Shown: piece after piece, positions 33,675-42,100 of the stretch
Layout: the number at the start of each line of letters is the position of its first letter
How positions within the stretch are numbered: the first letter of the stretch is position 1
Assembly (NCBI GenBank): GCA_963529855.1
Contig: CAURZK010000003.1
Span: forward strand, 248,001 to 312,000
DNA: 64,000 bases
Direction of reading: 5' to 3'
DNA from: 34-65-8 sp963529855
GTDB lineage: Bacteria > Pseudomonadota > Alphaproteobacteria > Sphingomonadales > Sphingomonadaceae
Translations under genes and position numbers: made by a program
The notes under the pieces: model-generated
Seen by the model: only the letters and a program-made list of their open reading frames with translations
What the model was told of the DNA's origin: nothing
The model's database searches: none

Positions 33675-34610
33675 CTATCCTGCTTGCGCGAGCAGGCGTT
33701 TGGCCTCCGCGCAGTCGGCATCCATCTGCGCGATCAGCGCGTCGAGCGTGTCGAATTTCGCCTCCGGCCGCAGGAAGTGGTGAAACGCCACCTCGATTTC
33801 CTGCCCGTAGAGATCGCCCGAAAAGTCGAAGAAATGAGGCTCGAGCAGTTCCTTGGGCGGCTCGAACTGCGGACGCACGCCGATATTGGCCGCCCCGTGC
33901 AGAACCTCGCCGGTCGCCAGCACGCGCCCGGTCACGGCATAGATGCCGTAACGCGGCCGCAGATAGCTTTCGAGTGCGAGGTTGGCGGTGGGATAGCCGA
34001 TGTCGCGCCCGCGCTTGTCGCCGTGCTCGACGATCCCGCGAATGGCGAAGGGCCGGGTCAGCAGCCGCGCGGCTTCCTGCGGGTTCCCATCGCGCAAGGC
34101 ATCGCGCACCCGGCTGGAGGAAACCGGCGCGCGCCCATCCATCACCGGCGCGACCGTGCGCGCCGCGATCCCGACATCGCGCCCAAGCGATTCGAGCAGC
34201 GCCCGATTGCCGCCCCGCGCCTTACCGAAAGTGAAATCCTCGCCCGTGACGACGCCTGCCACGCCCAGCCGCTCGGCCAACAGCACGCGGACGAAATCTT
34301 CGGCGCTGGTACTGGCAAGGTCGCCATCGAAATGGAACACCAGCATCGCGGTGGCCCCGGCGTCGAGGTAAAGCTCCTGCCGCTGCTCCAGCGTGGTGAG
34401 CCGGAAGGGTTCGGCATCGGGCTTGAAATGGCGCACCGGATGCGGATCGAACGTCGCGATCACGCTGGGCCGCCCTTCGGCGCGCGCCCACTCGATCGCC
34501 TCGCGCGCCACCGCCTGGTGGCCCAGGTGGAACCCGTCGAAATTGCCCAGCGCCACGATTGCCCCGCGCAAGGGCGCCGGGACGGGGTCGCGGTGGTCGA
34601 GCCATCTCAT
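33675..34610 (-). CDS. ribF: bifunctional riboflavin kinase/FAD synthetase
   Basis: 311 residues from the ATG at 34610. The N-terminal adenylyltransferase domain has GNFDGFHLGH at 22-31 and an I-S-S/S-S-S-R-V-R segment; the C-terminal kinase domain has the G-Y-P-T-A-N motif and a final helical region. It converts riboflavin to FMN and FAD. The start overlaps folA by four bases, within the folA-ribF-ileS-lspA run. Confidence 0.95.
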   Translation of the reverse strand: MRWLDHRDPVPAPLRGAIVALGNFDGFHLGHQAVAREAIEWARAEGRPSVIATFDPHPVRHFKPDAEPFRLTTLEQRQELYLDAGATAMLVFHFDGDLASTSAEDFVRVLLAERLGVAGVVTGEDFTFGKARGGNRALLESLGRDVGIAARTVAPVMDGRAPVSSSRVRDALRDGNPQEAARLLTRPFAIRGIVEHGDKRGRDIGYPTANLALESYLRPRYGIYAVTGRVLATGEVLHGAANIGVRPQFEPPKELLEPHFFDFSGDLYGQEIEVAFHHFLRPEAKFDTLDALIAQMDADCAEAKRLLAQAG

Positions 34611-35074
34611 ACGCGCTTCTCCAGCGTCACGAAGGCATAGCCATCGTGGTCCTCGCGCGCGGTTTCGGTCCATTCGGGCCCGAGCGGCGGCATCGCGGTG
34701 TCGCCGCAATGATCGGCATGGATTTCGGTCAGCTCGACCCGACTGGCCAGCGGCAGAAACAGCGCGTTGATCTCCGCCCCGCCGATCACCGCGACAGGCC
34801 CTTCGCCCGCCAGCGCCAGCGCATCTTCCACCGTATGCGCGACCTCGGCCCCGTCGGCCTGCCAGTTCCGGCTGCGGGTCAGCACGATGTGGCGGCGGCC
34901 CGGCAGCAGGCCGGGCAGGCTATCGAACGTCTTGCGGCCCATCACCATCGGCCTGCTCATGGTGAGCGCCTTGAACCGCTTGAGGTCCGCCGGGATATGC
35001 CACGGCATCGCCCCGCCGCGCCCGATCGTGCCATTGGCGGCGCGGGCGTAGATCAGAAAGATCTCGCGCGTCAT
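34607..35074 (-). CDS. folA: dihydrofolate reductase
   Basis: 155 residues. It begins with an I-Y-A-R-A-A-N-G-T-I-G-type strand, P-W-H-I-P-A-D-L-K-R-F substrate loop (the Asp in the D-L-K position is the catalytic acid) and V-M-G-R-K-T-F-D-S-L NADPH motif, then G-G-A-E-I. It makes tetrahydrofolate from dihydrofolate. It overlaps purK by four bases at its start and ribF by four at its end. Confidence 0.94.
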   Translation of the reverse strand: MTREIFLIYARAANGTIGRGGAMPWHIPADLKRFKALTMSRPMVMGRKTFDSLPGLLPGRRHIVLTRSRNWQADGAEVAHTVEDALALAGEGPVAVIGGAEINALFLPLASRVELTEIHADHCGDTAMPPLGPEWTETAREDHDGYAFVTLEKRV

Positions 35075-36138
35075 CCCCGCATCACGCGGGTGACGTGCCC
35101 CATCTTGCGCCCTTCGCGCGCGCCGTGCTTGCCATAGAGGTGCAGGTGCGCGGCGGGGTCGGACAAAGCCTGATGCGCTGTTGCTGCGTCAGGGCCGATG
35201 ACGTTGGTCATCTCCACCTGCGCGGCCGTGGTCGCGGTATCGCCCAGCGGCAGGCCGCAGATCGCGCGGATGTGGTTTTCGAACTGGCTGGTCGCCGCGC
35301 CCTCGATCGTCCAGTGGCCCGAGTTATGGACCCGCGGGGCCATTTCGTTGAATACCGGCCCCTGCGCCGTGGCGAAGAACTCCAGCGTCAGCACGCCGAC
35401 GTATTGCAAGGCATCGGCAACCTGCTTCGCCAGCGCGCGCGCTGCTGGCACCTGTTCCAGCACAATGGCCGATGCAGGCAGCGTGGACCGCGCCAGGATG
35501 CCGCTGTCGTGGACGTTCTCCGCACTGTCCCAGAACACGCAGGCGCCATCGGCCCCGCGCGCCAGGATCACCGAGAATTCGGCCGTGAACTGGACCATGC
35601 CTTCGTACACCAGCGGGGTGCCGGTGCGGTTGAACCCTTCCGCCTCGCGCGCGTCGGCCAGCCGCCACTGGCCCTTGCCGTCATACCCGTCGCGCCGGGT
35701 CTTGAGGATGCCGGGGGTGCCGATCCGTTCGATCGCATCCATCAGGTCGGCGCGCGAATCGACCGTGCGCCAGGGTGCGGGACGGCCGCCGAGGTTCTCG
35801 ACGAAGCGCTTCTCGTTCACCCGGTCCTGCGCCGTTTCCAGCGCGCGCGGATGCGGGGCGAGCTTGCCCTCCAGCGGCGCGAGCGGCGCGACGGGCACGT
35901 TCTCGAATTCCCACGTCACCACGTCGCAGGCACGTCCGAATGCGGCCAGCGCCTCGGCATCGTACCAGTCGTTGGGGAAGAAATCGGCGCAGACCTCGGC
36001 CGCGACCGAATCCTTCTCCGGCGAATAGGCGATGCAGCGATAGCCGAGCTGCGCGGCGGCAATCGCCAACATCCGGCCAAGCTGGCCACCGCCAAGGATG
36101 CCGATCGTGCTGCCGGGAGCAATCATGGGCGTGGTCAT
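35071..36138 (-). CDS. purK: 5-(carboxyamino)imidazole ribonucleotide synthase
   Basis: 355 residues, ATP-grasp enzyme. The N-terminal G-I-L-G-G-G-Q-L-G-R-M motif, K-T-R-R-D-G-Y-D-G-K-G nucleotide loop and N-E-M-A-P-R-V-H-N-S-G-H-W block are all present. It carboxylates AIR with bicarbonate and ATP, supplying N5-CAIR to PurE. The ATG at 36138 overlaps the purE stop by one base (TGATG), so the pair is coupled. Confidence 0.95.
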   Translation of the reverse strand: MTTPMIAPGSTIGILGGGQLGRMLAIAAAQLGYRCIAYSPEKDSVAAEVCADFFPNDWYDAEALAAFGRACDVVTWEFENVPVAPLAPLEGKLAPHPRALETAQDRVNEKRFVENLGGRPAPWRTVDSRADLMDAIERIGTPGILKTRRDGYDGKGQWRLADAREAEGFNRTGTPLVYEGMVQFTAEFSVILARGADGACVFWDSAENVHDSGILARSTLPASAIVLEQVPAARALAKQVADALQYVGVLTLEFFATAQGPVFNEMAPRVHNSGHWTIEGAATSQFENHIRAICGLPLGDTATTAAQVEMTNVIGPDAATAHQALSDPAAHLHLYGKHGAREGRKMGHVTRVMRG

Positions 36139-36632
36139 CAGTCTTCCGGCCGCTCCGCCACGGCATCGCTGCGCGCGGCGCGCCAGTCCTTCAGGCGCTG
36201 CGACAGCGCGGGGTCGGACAATGCGAGGATCGCGGCGGCATAGAGCCCGGCATTGGTCGCGCCCGCCGCGCCGATGGCAAACGTCGCGGTGGGGATACCG
36301 GCGGGCATCTGCACGATCGAGAGCAGGCTGTCCTGCCCCGACAAGGCCTTCGACTGCACCGGAACGCCCAGCACGGGGAGGTGGGTGAGGGCGGAGATCA
36401 TGCCCGGCAGGTGCGCCGCGCCACCTGCGCCGGCGATGATGACCTTGAACCCGGCCGATTCGGCGCCGCGCGCGAAATCGTACATCCGGTCCGGCGTGCG
36501 GTGGGCGGACACGATCCGCGCTTCGTAAGCCACGCCCAGTTCTTCCAGCGCCTGCGCGGCGCATTGCATCGTCGGCCAGTCGGACTGGCTGCCCATCACG
36601 ATCGCAACCTGCGCTCCCCCCGCCTGGGCCAT
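36138..36632 (-). CDS. purE: N5-carboxyaminoimidazole ribonucleotide mutase
   Basis: 164 residues. Class I PurE signatures are M-G-S-Q-S-D-W, S-A-H-R-T-P-D-R and A-G-A-G-G-A-A-H-L-P-G. It converts N5-CAIR to CAIR in purine synthesis. It starts one base after the gpmA stop and leads directly into purK. Confidence 0.95.
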   Translation of the reverse strand: MAQAGGAQVAIVMGSQSDWPTMQCAAQALEELGVAYEARIVSAHRTPDRMYDFARGAESAGFKVIIAGAGGAAHLPGMISALTHLPVLGVPVQSKALSGQDSLLSIVQMPAGIPTATFAIGAAGATNAGLYAAAILALSDPALSQRLKDWRAARSDAVAERPED

Positions 36633-36633
36633 G

Positions 36634-37320
36634 TCACGCGTCCTTCAGATAGCGCCGCTCGCCCGGCTGCATGTCACCGTCGAATTCGTAGACGATTGGC
36701 TGCCCGGTCGGGATTTCGAGGTCGGCAATGTCCTCGTCGGAAATACGCGACAGGTGCTTCACCAGTGCGCGAAGGCTGTTGCCGTGGGCCGACACGATCA
36801 CCGTCTCGCCCCGCGCAAGCTGCGGCATGATCGCGCTGTCCCAATAGGGCAGGACCCGGTCGATCGTCAGCTTGAGGCTCTCGGTCGTGGGCACGTCGAT
36901 CCCGGCATAACGCGGGTCGGCGGCGAGATCGAACTCGGTGCCGTGTTCCATCGGTGGCGGGGGCGTGTCGAAGCTGCGCCGCCAGATGTGGACCTGCTCG
37001 TCCCCGTGGCGATCGCGGGTCTGCTGCTTGTCGAGCCCGGTCAGCCCGCCGTAATGCCTTTCGTTGAGGCGCCAGTCCTTGGTTTCCGGGATCCATAGCC
37101 GCCCGCATGCCTCCAGCGCCAGATGCAGGGTCTTGATCGCGCGGGTCTGGACACTGGTGAAGGCGACCGTCGGCAATACGCCTTTTTCCGCCAGCAGCTC
37201 GCCCGCCGCGATGGCTTCGGCCACGCCCTGGTCGGTCAGATCGACGTCCCACCAGCCGGTGAAGCGGTTTTCGAGGTTCCAGCGGCTCTGGCCGTGGCGC
37301 ACGAGGATCAGGGTTGGCAA
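36634..37320 (-). CDS. gpmA: 2,3-bisphosphoglycerate-dependent phosphoglycerate mutase
   Basis: 228 residues. The catalytic L-V-R-H-G motif holds the phosphohistidine at residue 9, followed by the N-R-F-T-G-W segment, and V-S-A-H-G-N-S-L-R near residue 180 carries the second histidine. It interconverts 3- and 2-phosphoglycerate in glycolysis. It is the first gene of the gpmA-purEK-folA-ribF-ileS-lspA-DUF3035 run. Confidence 0.95.
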   Translation of the reverse strand: MPTLILVRHGQSRWNLENRFTGWWDVDLTDQGVAEAIAAGELLAEKGVLPTVAFTSVQTRAIKTLHLALEACGRLWIPETKDWRLNERHYGGLTGLDKQQTRDRHGDEQVHIWRRSFDTPPPPMEHGTEFDLAADPRYAGIDVPTTESLKLTIDRVLPYWDSAIMPQLARGETVIVSAHGNSLRALVKHLSRISDEDIADLEIPTGQPIVYEFDGDMQPGERRYLKDA

Positions 37321-37371
37321 GGAAAATGGCTCCTGCTGCTGCCGGCCAGCTGCTGCCGACCGGACAGGCCG

Positions 37372-37530
37372 TTAGCTGCTGGGCTCGTCCTTGGAAACCC
37401 CGCTTGGCCCCGATTCGCGCGGCCCTTGCCGCTGGTCGCGCGCTTGCGCTTTCCTGCGGCGCAGGTTCTCGCGCAGCTTTGCCGCCAGTCGTTCCTCGCG
37501 CGACAGATTGTTGCCGGTTGGCTCGTTCAT
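37372..37530 (-). CDS. small conserved basic protein, unknown function
   Basis: 52 residues from the ATG at 37530, which has AAGG nine bases upstream. It begins MNEPTGNNLSREERLAAKLR, followed by an arginine-rich helix, and ends Ser-rich. Similar short charged proteins next to core genes are common in sphingomonads; the function is unknown. It lies 51 bases upstream of gpmA on the same strand and could be co-transcribed. Confidence 0.6.
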   Translation of the reverse strand: MNEPTGNNLSREERLAAKLRENLRRRKAQARDQRQGPRESGPSGVSKDEPSS

Positions 37531-37645
37531 GCGAAATGCCTTGCCGCGAATGTGCGCCCGGCTCAAGCTTGGCTTGACATCCCCCCGCCTCGCGACAATA
37601 GGGCGCGCCTGCCCACGGCCCGCACCGGCTGGCCGGGCGAACGCT

Positions 37646-37720
37646 GCTGCTGTAGCTCAGTGGTAGAGCGCACCCTTGGTAAGGGTGAGGTCGGGAGTTC
37701 AATCCTCCCCAGCAGCACCA
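37646..37720 (+). tRNA. tRNA-Thr (GGT)
   Basis: 75 bases with CCA encoded. The acceptor GCTGCTG pairs with CAGCAGC. The anticodon stem CACCC/GGGTG encloses the loop TTGGTAA, with anticodon GGT at 37678-37680. The D arm and T arm (GTTCAATC) are normal. Confidence 0.95.
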
Positions 37721-37827
37721 GTTCTCTCCGTCGTGATATCGCTCTGCGTCCGGGGATCGGGACGCGCGCGGCGCTCTATCTGCGATTGTCTCTTGCCGCC
37801 ACCGGGTGTGTTGGCCAGATAAGGCAC

Positions 37828-38322
37828 ATGGAAACTCCCCCACCGCCCGGCCTGGCGCCTGACGAGGCCGCGCTGACCCCGCTCGATCCCGCGCACGTCA
37901 AGGTGCTGCGCATCCAGACCGCGCTTGCCGCCATTCCCGTCGCAGTCGGGGCAGGGGTGCTGGAAATGGCCGAGTTGCTGCCGCGCGGGCTGATCATCGG
38001 GCCGGTGCTGGTCATTGCCGCACTGCTGGTCGCGCGGGTTCCGCTGCGCCGCTACCATGCCAAGGGATACGACATGGGGGCAGACCGGCTGCGCGTGGTG
38101 CGCGGGCTGCTGTTCAGTTCGGATACGGTGGTGCCGTTCGGCCGCGTGCAGCATATCGACGTGGACCAGGGCCCGCTCGAACGGCTCTACGGGCTGGCCA
38201 CGCTGACGGTGCACACGGCTGGCACGCACAATGCCTCCGTTCACTTGCCAGGGCTGGCGCATGGCGATGCCGTGGCCATGCGCGAGGCGATTCGCGCGCA
38301 TATCCGGCGCGAGACGCTGTGA
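37828..38322 (+). CDS. bacterial PH-domain membrane protein, YdbS-like
   Basis: 164 residues. Two membrane helices (about 30-70) are followed by a bPH_2 domain with R-V-V-R-G-L-L-F-S-S-D-T-V-V-P-F-G-R-V-Q-H and D-V-x-Q-G-P-L-E-R-L-Y-G, the family signature. YdbS/YdbT proteins are paired inner-membrane proteins of unclear function. AAGG lies four bases before the ATG. The stop overlaps the start of the next PH-domain gene by GTGA. Confidence 0.8.
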   Translation: METPPPPGLAPDEAALTPLDPAHVKVLRIQTALAAIPVAVGAGVLEMAELLPRGLIIGPVLVIAALLVARVPLRRYHAKGYDMGADRLRVVRGLLFSSDTVVPFGRVQHIDVDQGPLERLYGLATLTVHTAGTHNASVHLPGLAHGDAVAMREAIRAHIRRETL

Positions 38323-39827
38323 CGGAACCGGCACAGCACTCCATCGCCCCACCGCGCCGTACCGCGCCAGCCGGGCTGGTCGTCAGTGGCATCATGGGCC
38401 TGCGCCAGTCGGTCGCGGCGATCGTCGCATTGACCTACGTCGCGCGCGATCTGGGGCCACTGCTGTGGACCGGTCTGGCCGTCGCGGCACTGGTGCTGAC
38501 GGGGAACCTGGTGATCGCCTGGCTCAGTTGGCACCGGCTGACCTTTCATGTCGGGGCCGAGGATATCCGCGTCGAAAGCGGTATCCTGTCGCGCACCGCG
38601 CGCTCTGTGCCTTACGAACGGATTCAGGACGTCAGTCTCGAACAGAACCTGCTTGCCCGGTTGTTCGGCCTCGTGGCGGTACGGTTCGAAACGGGGGCGG
38701 GCGGGGCCGACGACATCGCGCTGACGTACCTTGCCGAGGCGGAAGGCGAGGAACTGCGCGATCTGGTGCGGCGGCACCGCGACCAGGCAAGCCCGGCGGC
38801 CGTTCCACGGGAGCTGGAGATTGCCGACGAAGCGCGGGTCCTGTTCGCGATGGATCCGCGCCGGGTGCTGACCTTCGGCGCGTTCGAATTTTCCCTCGCA
38901 ATCGTGGCGGTGATCTTCGGCGTCACGCAGCAGTTCGATTTCCTCCTGCCGTTCGATCCGTGGGACCTCGACGAATGGCAGGAACGGCTGGCGGGACCGG
39001 GGGCCTGGCTCGCGGCGATGGGCCCGATGGCACAGGTCATCGGCGCCACGATCGCGGCCGTATCGCTGCTGGCGATCGGGTTCCTCACCGGCATTGTCCG
39101 CACGGTCCTGCGCGAATGGGGCTTCGTGCTGGAGCGAACCGAGCGCGGCTTTCGCAGGCGGCGCGGCCTCTTGACCCGCACCGATGTCGTCATGCCGGTG
39201 CACCGGGTCCAGGCGATGCGGATCGGCACGCGCATCGTGCGCCGCCTGCTGGGTTGGCACGGGCTGAAGTTCGTCAGTCTCGCGCAGGACGACGGGGCGG
39301 CCAATCATGTCGTGGCACCTTTCGGCAAGCTGGACGAGCTGTGGCCCGTGGCGCGCGAGGCGGGGTTCGAACCGCCGGGGCCGGACTGCGACTGGCACCA
39401 GGCGTCACGCGCCTATCGCAACGATGCGGCACTTCTGGCCGCCATCGTACCGGTGCTGCTGACAGCCGTGCCGATCGTATTGGGATATCCGCTGCTTGCC
39501 GCCATTCCGCTGGCAATTGCTGCCGTTCTGGTGGCGGGGGAATTCATCGCATGGCGCAACACCTGTCATGCGCTGGACCAGCGGCAGGTGCTGTCGCGTT
39601 CGGGCTGGCTCGCACCCGGGCTGGACATCGCGCCGCGCGTGAAATTGCAGTCGGTGGATTTTCGCCAGGGCCCGCTGGCCCGCCGGCACCGCTATGGCAC
39701 CCTGCATCTCGGCCTTGCCGGGGGCACTTTCGCCATCCGCGGCGTGCCCGTGGAACGCGCCGCGCAGTTGCGCAGCGCCTTGCTCGCCAGTGTGACGGCG
39801 ACGGATTATTCCCAGCTCAATCGCTAG
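38319..39827 (+). CDS. multi-PH-domain membrane protein, YdbT-like
   Basis: 502 residues; GTG start within the stop of the YdbS-like gene. It contains three bPH_2 repeats, each marked by a P-Y-E-R-I-Q-D/V-Q-x-M-R-I/L-Q-S-V-D-F type strand followed by an x-Q-N/G-P-L-A-R segment. They are separated by pairs of membrane helices at about 20-60, 190-260 and 370-410. It is the usual large partner of the preceding protein; the pair is membrane bound. Confidence 0.82.
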   Translation: MTEPAQHSIAPPRRTAPAGLVVSGIMGLRQSVAAIVALTYVARDLGPLLWTGLAVAALVLTGNLVIAWLSWHRLTFHVGAEDIRVESGILSRTARSVPYERIQDVSLEQNLLARLFGLVAVRFETGAGGADDIALTYLAEAEGEELRDLVRRHRDQASPAAVPRELEIADEARVLFAMDPRRVLTFGAFEFSLAIVAVIFGVTQQFDFLLPFDPWDLDEWQERLAGPGAWLAAMGPMAQVIGATIAAVSLLAIGFLTGIVRTVLREWGFVLERTERGFRRRRGLLTRTDVVMPVHRVQAMRIGTRIVRRLLGWHGLKFVSLAQDDGAANHVVAPFGKLDELWPVAREAGFEPPGPDCDWHQASRAYRNDAALLAAIVPVLLTAVPIVLGYPLLAAIPLAIAAVLVAGEFIAWRNTCHALDQRQVLSRSGWLAPGLDIAPRVKLQSVDFRQGPLARRHRYGTLHLGLAGGTFAIRGVPVERAAQLRSALLASVTATDYSQLNR

Positions 39828-40123
39828 GCGCGCAAGTCCGCCCAGTCCGGGTTGCGGCGAAACTTCGCCTCCACGTACGAACATTGCGGCACGATCCGGA
39901 AGCCGTGCGCGCGCGCATCGGCGACAAGAGCATCGACCAGCGCGGCGGCGATACCCCGCCCTTCCAGTCCGCGCGGCACCAGGGTGTGGTCGGCCACGCG
40001 CACGTTTTCGCCGCGAGCCTTCCACGTCAACCGGCTGACCGCTTCGCTGCCCGGCACGCTGGCGCGGTATTCGCCGCGATCCCCGGCCGCGTGATGGGTG
40101 ATTTCGATGCCTTCGACCGCCAT
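39824..40123 (-). CDS. GNAT-type small N-acetyltransferase (YjdJ/PF14542-like)
   Basis: 99 residues from the ATG at 40123 with AAGGAG seven bases upstream. The short GNAT fold shows V-A-D-H-T-L-V-P, then the acetyl-CoA loop R-G-L-E-G-R-G-I-A-A-A-L-V, and the C-terminal P-x-C-S-Y-V motif followed by a basic tail. The substrate is unknown. The 3' end overlaps the YdbT-like gene by four bases convergently. A candidate EcfG-type promoter sits just upstream. Confidence 0.82.
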   Translation of the reverse strand: MAVEGIEITHHAAGDRGEYRASVPGSEAVSRLTWKARGENVRVADHTLVPRGLEGRGIAAALVDALVADARAHGFRIVPQCSYVEAKFRRNPDWADLRA

Positions 40124-40145
40124 TGCCAAGCTCCTTCTTGCCTGC

Positions 40146-40171
40146 AACGCAAAGCGCGCTAGGGCCGTTCC
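40146..40171 (-). promoter_or_regulatory. candidate EcfG-type promoter upstream of the small acetyltransferase gene
   Basis: On the minus strand GGAAC (40171-40167) and CGTT (40149-40146) are 17 bases apart. The inferred start of transcription leaves a leader under 20 bases, just enough for the AAGGAG site. Confidence 0.5.
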
Positions 40172-40175
40172 GGTC

Positions 40176-41195
40176 ATGACCAGTTCCGGCCAATTCCTTT
40201 CCGACAACGCCGCCTCCGTCCACCCCCGGGTGTGGGACGCGATGCGCGCCGCCGATGCGCCCGATGCGCCGTATGACGGCGATGCCCTCAGCCGCGAACT
40301 CGATGCGCGATTCGCCGACCTGTTCGGGCGTGAATGCACTGCGCTGTGGGTTGCGACCGGGACCGCGGCGAACTGCCTGGCCCTTGCCACCATGTGCCCG
40401 CCCCACGGCGGCGTGGTGTGCCATCAGGAAGCGCATATCGAGGTCGACGAATGCGGCGCGCCCGGGTTCTACCTCCACGGCGCCAAGCTGCTGCTGGCTG
40501 AAGGCGCCGAGGATTCGGGGGGCGCGAAGCTGACCCCGGATGCGATCCGCGCCGTGATCGACCCGATCCGCGACGACGTCCACCAGGTCCAGCCGCACGC
40601 GATCTCGGTCACGCAGGCGAGCGAATATGGGCGCACTTATCGCCCTGATGAACTGGAGGCGATAGGCGCGCTGGCGGCGGAACGCGGGTTGGCATTCCAT
40701 GTCGATGGGGCACGCTTCTCCAATGCAGTCGCATTTCTCGGCTGCGCCGCGGGCGAGGCCGTGGGCCCGGCACAGGCGCTGAGCTTCGGCTGCGTGAAGA
40801 ACGGCGGGATGAGCGCAGAAGCGATTGTTTTCTTCGATCCGGCGCTGGCCGATGTCGCCCGTTATCGCCGCAAGCGGGCCGGGCACCTGCAGAGCAAGGG
40901 CCGCTTCCTGGCCGCGCAAGTCCTTGCCATGCTCGAAGACGACCTGTGGCTTGCCAATGCGCGCGCCGCCAATGCCGCCGCGGCGGAGATCGCGGGCGCA
41001 TGCAGCGCGCGGCTGATGCATCCGGTCGAAGCGAACGAGCTGTTCGTGCGCCTGTCTCCTGCCGAACGCGAGGCACTGCGCGCGCAGGGGTTCGGGTTCT
41101 ACGACTGGGGGGCGGATGCTGCGCGCTTCGTCACCGCGTGGAACACGCGGGAAGACCATGCCCGCGCGCTGGCGCAGGCGATCGCGGACCTGTGA
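40176..41195 (+). CDS. low-specificity threonine aldolase-type beta-eliminating lyase
   Basis: 339 residues from the ATG at 40176; an ORF extension to 40098 would overlap the divergent gene. PLP fold type I: F-L-S-D-N-A-A-S-V-H-P at the N-terminus, the F-H-V-D-G-A-R-F-S-N-A block and the PLP lysine in S-F-G-C-V-K-N-G-G. It cleaves L-threonine or allo-threonine to glycine and acetaldehyde. The EamA-family transporter start overlaps its stop (GTGA), so the two are coupled. Confidence 0.88.
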   Translation: MTSSGQFLSDNAASVHPRVWDAMRAADAPDAPYDGDALSRELDARFADLFGRECTALWVATGTAANCLALATMCPPHGGVVCHQEAHIEVDECGAPGFYLHGAKLLLAEGAEDSGGAKLTPDAIRAVIDPIRDDVHQVQPHAISVTQASEYGRTYRPDELEAIGALAAERGLAFHVDGARFSNAVAFLGCAAGEAVGPAQALSFGCVKNGGMSAEAIVFFDPALADVARYRRKRAGHLQSKGRFLAAQVLAMLEDDLWLANARAANAAAAEIAGACSARLMHPVEANELFVRLSPAEREALRAQGFGFYDWGADAARFVTAWNTREDHARALAQAIADL

Positions 41196-42100
41196 GCGAA
41201 GCGCCCCCACACGCGCTGCTGCGACCGCGCATCGCGGTCCCCTTCCTGGTGGTCGCGCTGATCTGGGGCTCGACCTGGTACGTGATCACCGGGCAGATCG
41301 ACCAGGTGCCGCCCAGCTGGTCGGTCACCTATCGTTTTGCGCTCGCTACCCCGGCGATGTTCGCGCTGGCGCTGGTGATGCGGCAGGGCTGGCGCCTGAC
41401 CGGGGGCGGGCATGCGCTCGCCCTGCTGATCGGGGCGACGCAGTTCTGCGGCAATTTCAACTTCGTCTACCGGGCCGAACTGCACCTGACATCGGGCGTG
41501 GTGGCGGTGATGTTCGGAATGCTGATGGTGCCCAATGCGATGCTTGCGCGGGTGTGGCTGGGTCAGCACGTCACCCCGCGCTTCCTGTGGGGGAGCGCGG
41601 TGGCGATCGCCGGCATCGCTCTGCTGCTGATCCACGAAGCGCGGGTCGCGCCGCTGGAAGGAAACGTGCTTTTGGGCGTGGCGCTGACGATCGGGGGCAT
41701 TCTGTCCGCCTCGATCGCCAACGTGGCGCAGGCCAACAAGACCGGGCGCGCACAGCCCATGGTCACTCTGCTGGCCTTCGCGATGCTTTATGGCACCGGG
41801 TTCGATGCGGTGCTGGCCTGGATCACAGCCGGGCCGCCGGTGCTTCCCACCTCGCCCGCATACTGGGCGGGAACAGCCTGGCTGGCCTTGGCCGGATCGG
41901 TCGTCACATTCCCGCTCTACTACGGCATCGTGCGCGAGATCGGGCCGGGCCGGGCTGCCTACAACGGCGTGCTGGTGATCGTGATCGCGATGCTGATCTC
42001 GACCATGATCGAAGGATACCAGTGGTCGGCACTGGCGATCGGCGGGGCGGTTCTGGGAACGCTCGGGATGATCGTCGCGCTCCGGGCGCGGCAAGTCTAG
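41192..42100 (+). CDS. EamA/DMT-family transporter
   Basis: 302 residues; GTG start overlapping the threonine aldolase stop. Ten hydrophobic helices form two EamA repeats; the first begins L-I-W-G-S-T-W-Y, the typical family start. These proteins move metabolites or amino acids across the inner membrane. Coupling to the aldolase hints at export of an amino acid such as threonine or glycine, which is inference. Its stop overlaps the end of the convergent epimerase-like gene by four bases. Confidence 0.86.
   Translation: MSEAPPHALLRPRIAVPFLVVALIWGSTWYVITGQIDQVPPSWSVTYRFALATPAMFALALVMRQGWRLTGGGHALALLIGATQFCGNFNFVYRAELHLTSGVVAVMFGMLMVPNAMLARVWLGQHVTPRFLWGSAVAIAGIALLLIHEARVAPLEGNVLLGVALTIGGILSASIANVAQANKTGRAQPMVTLLAFAMLYGTGFDAVLAWITAGPPVLPTSPAYWAGTAWLALAGSVVTFPLYYGIVREIGPGRAAYNGVLVIVIAMLISTMIEGYQWSALAIGGAVLGTLGMIVALRARQV

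Noticed and set aside
39405..41210. 601-codon minus-strand frame across the PH-domain, acetyltransferase and aldolase genes
   Set aside because: It crosses three well-supported genes, including plus- and minus-strand ones, and has no recognisable motif.
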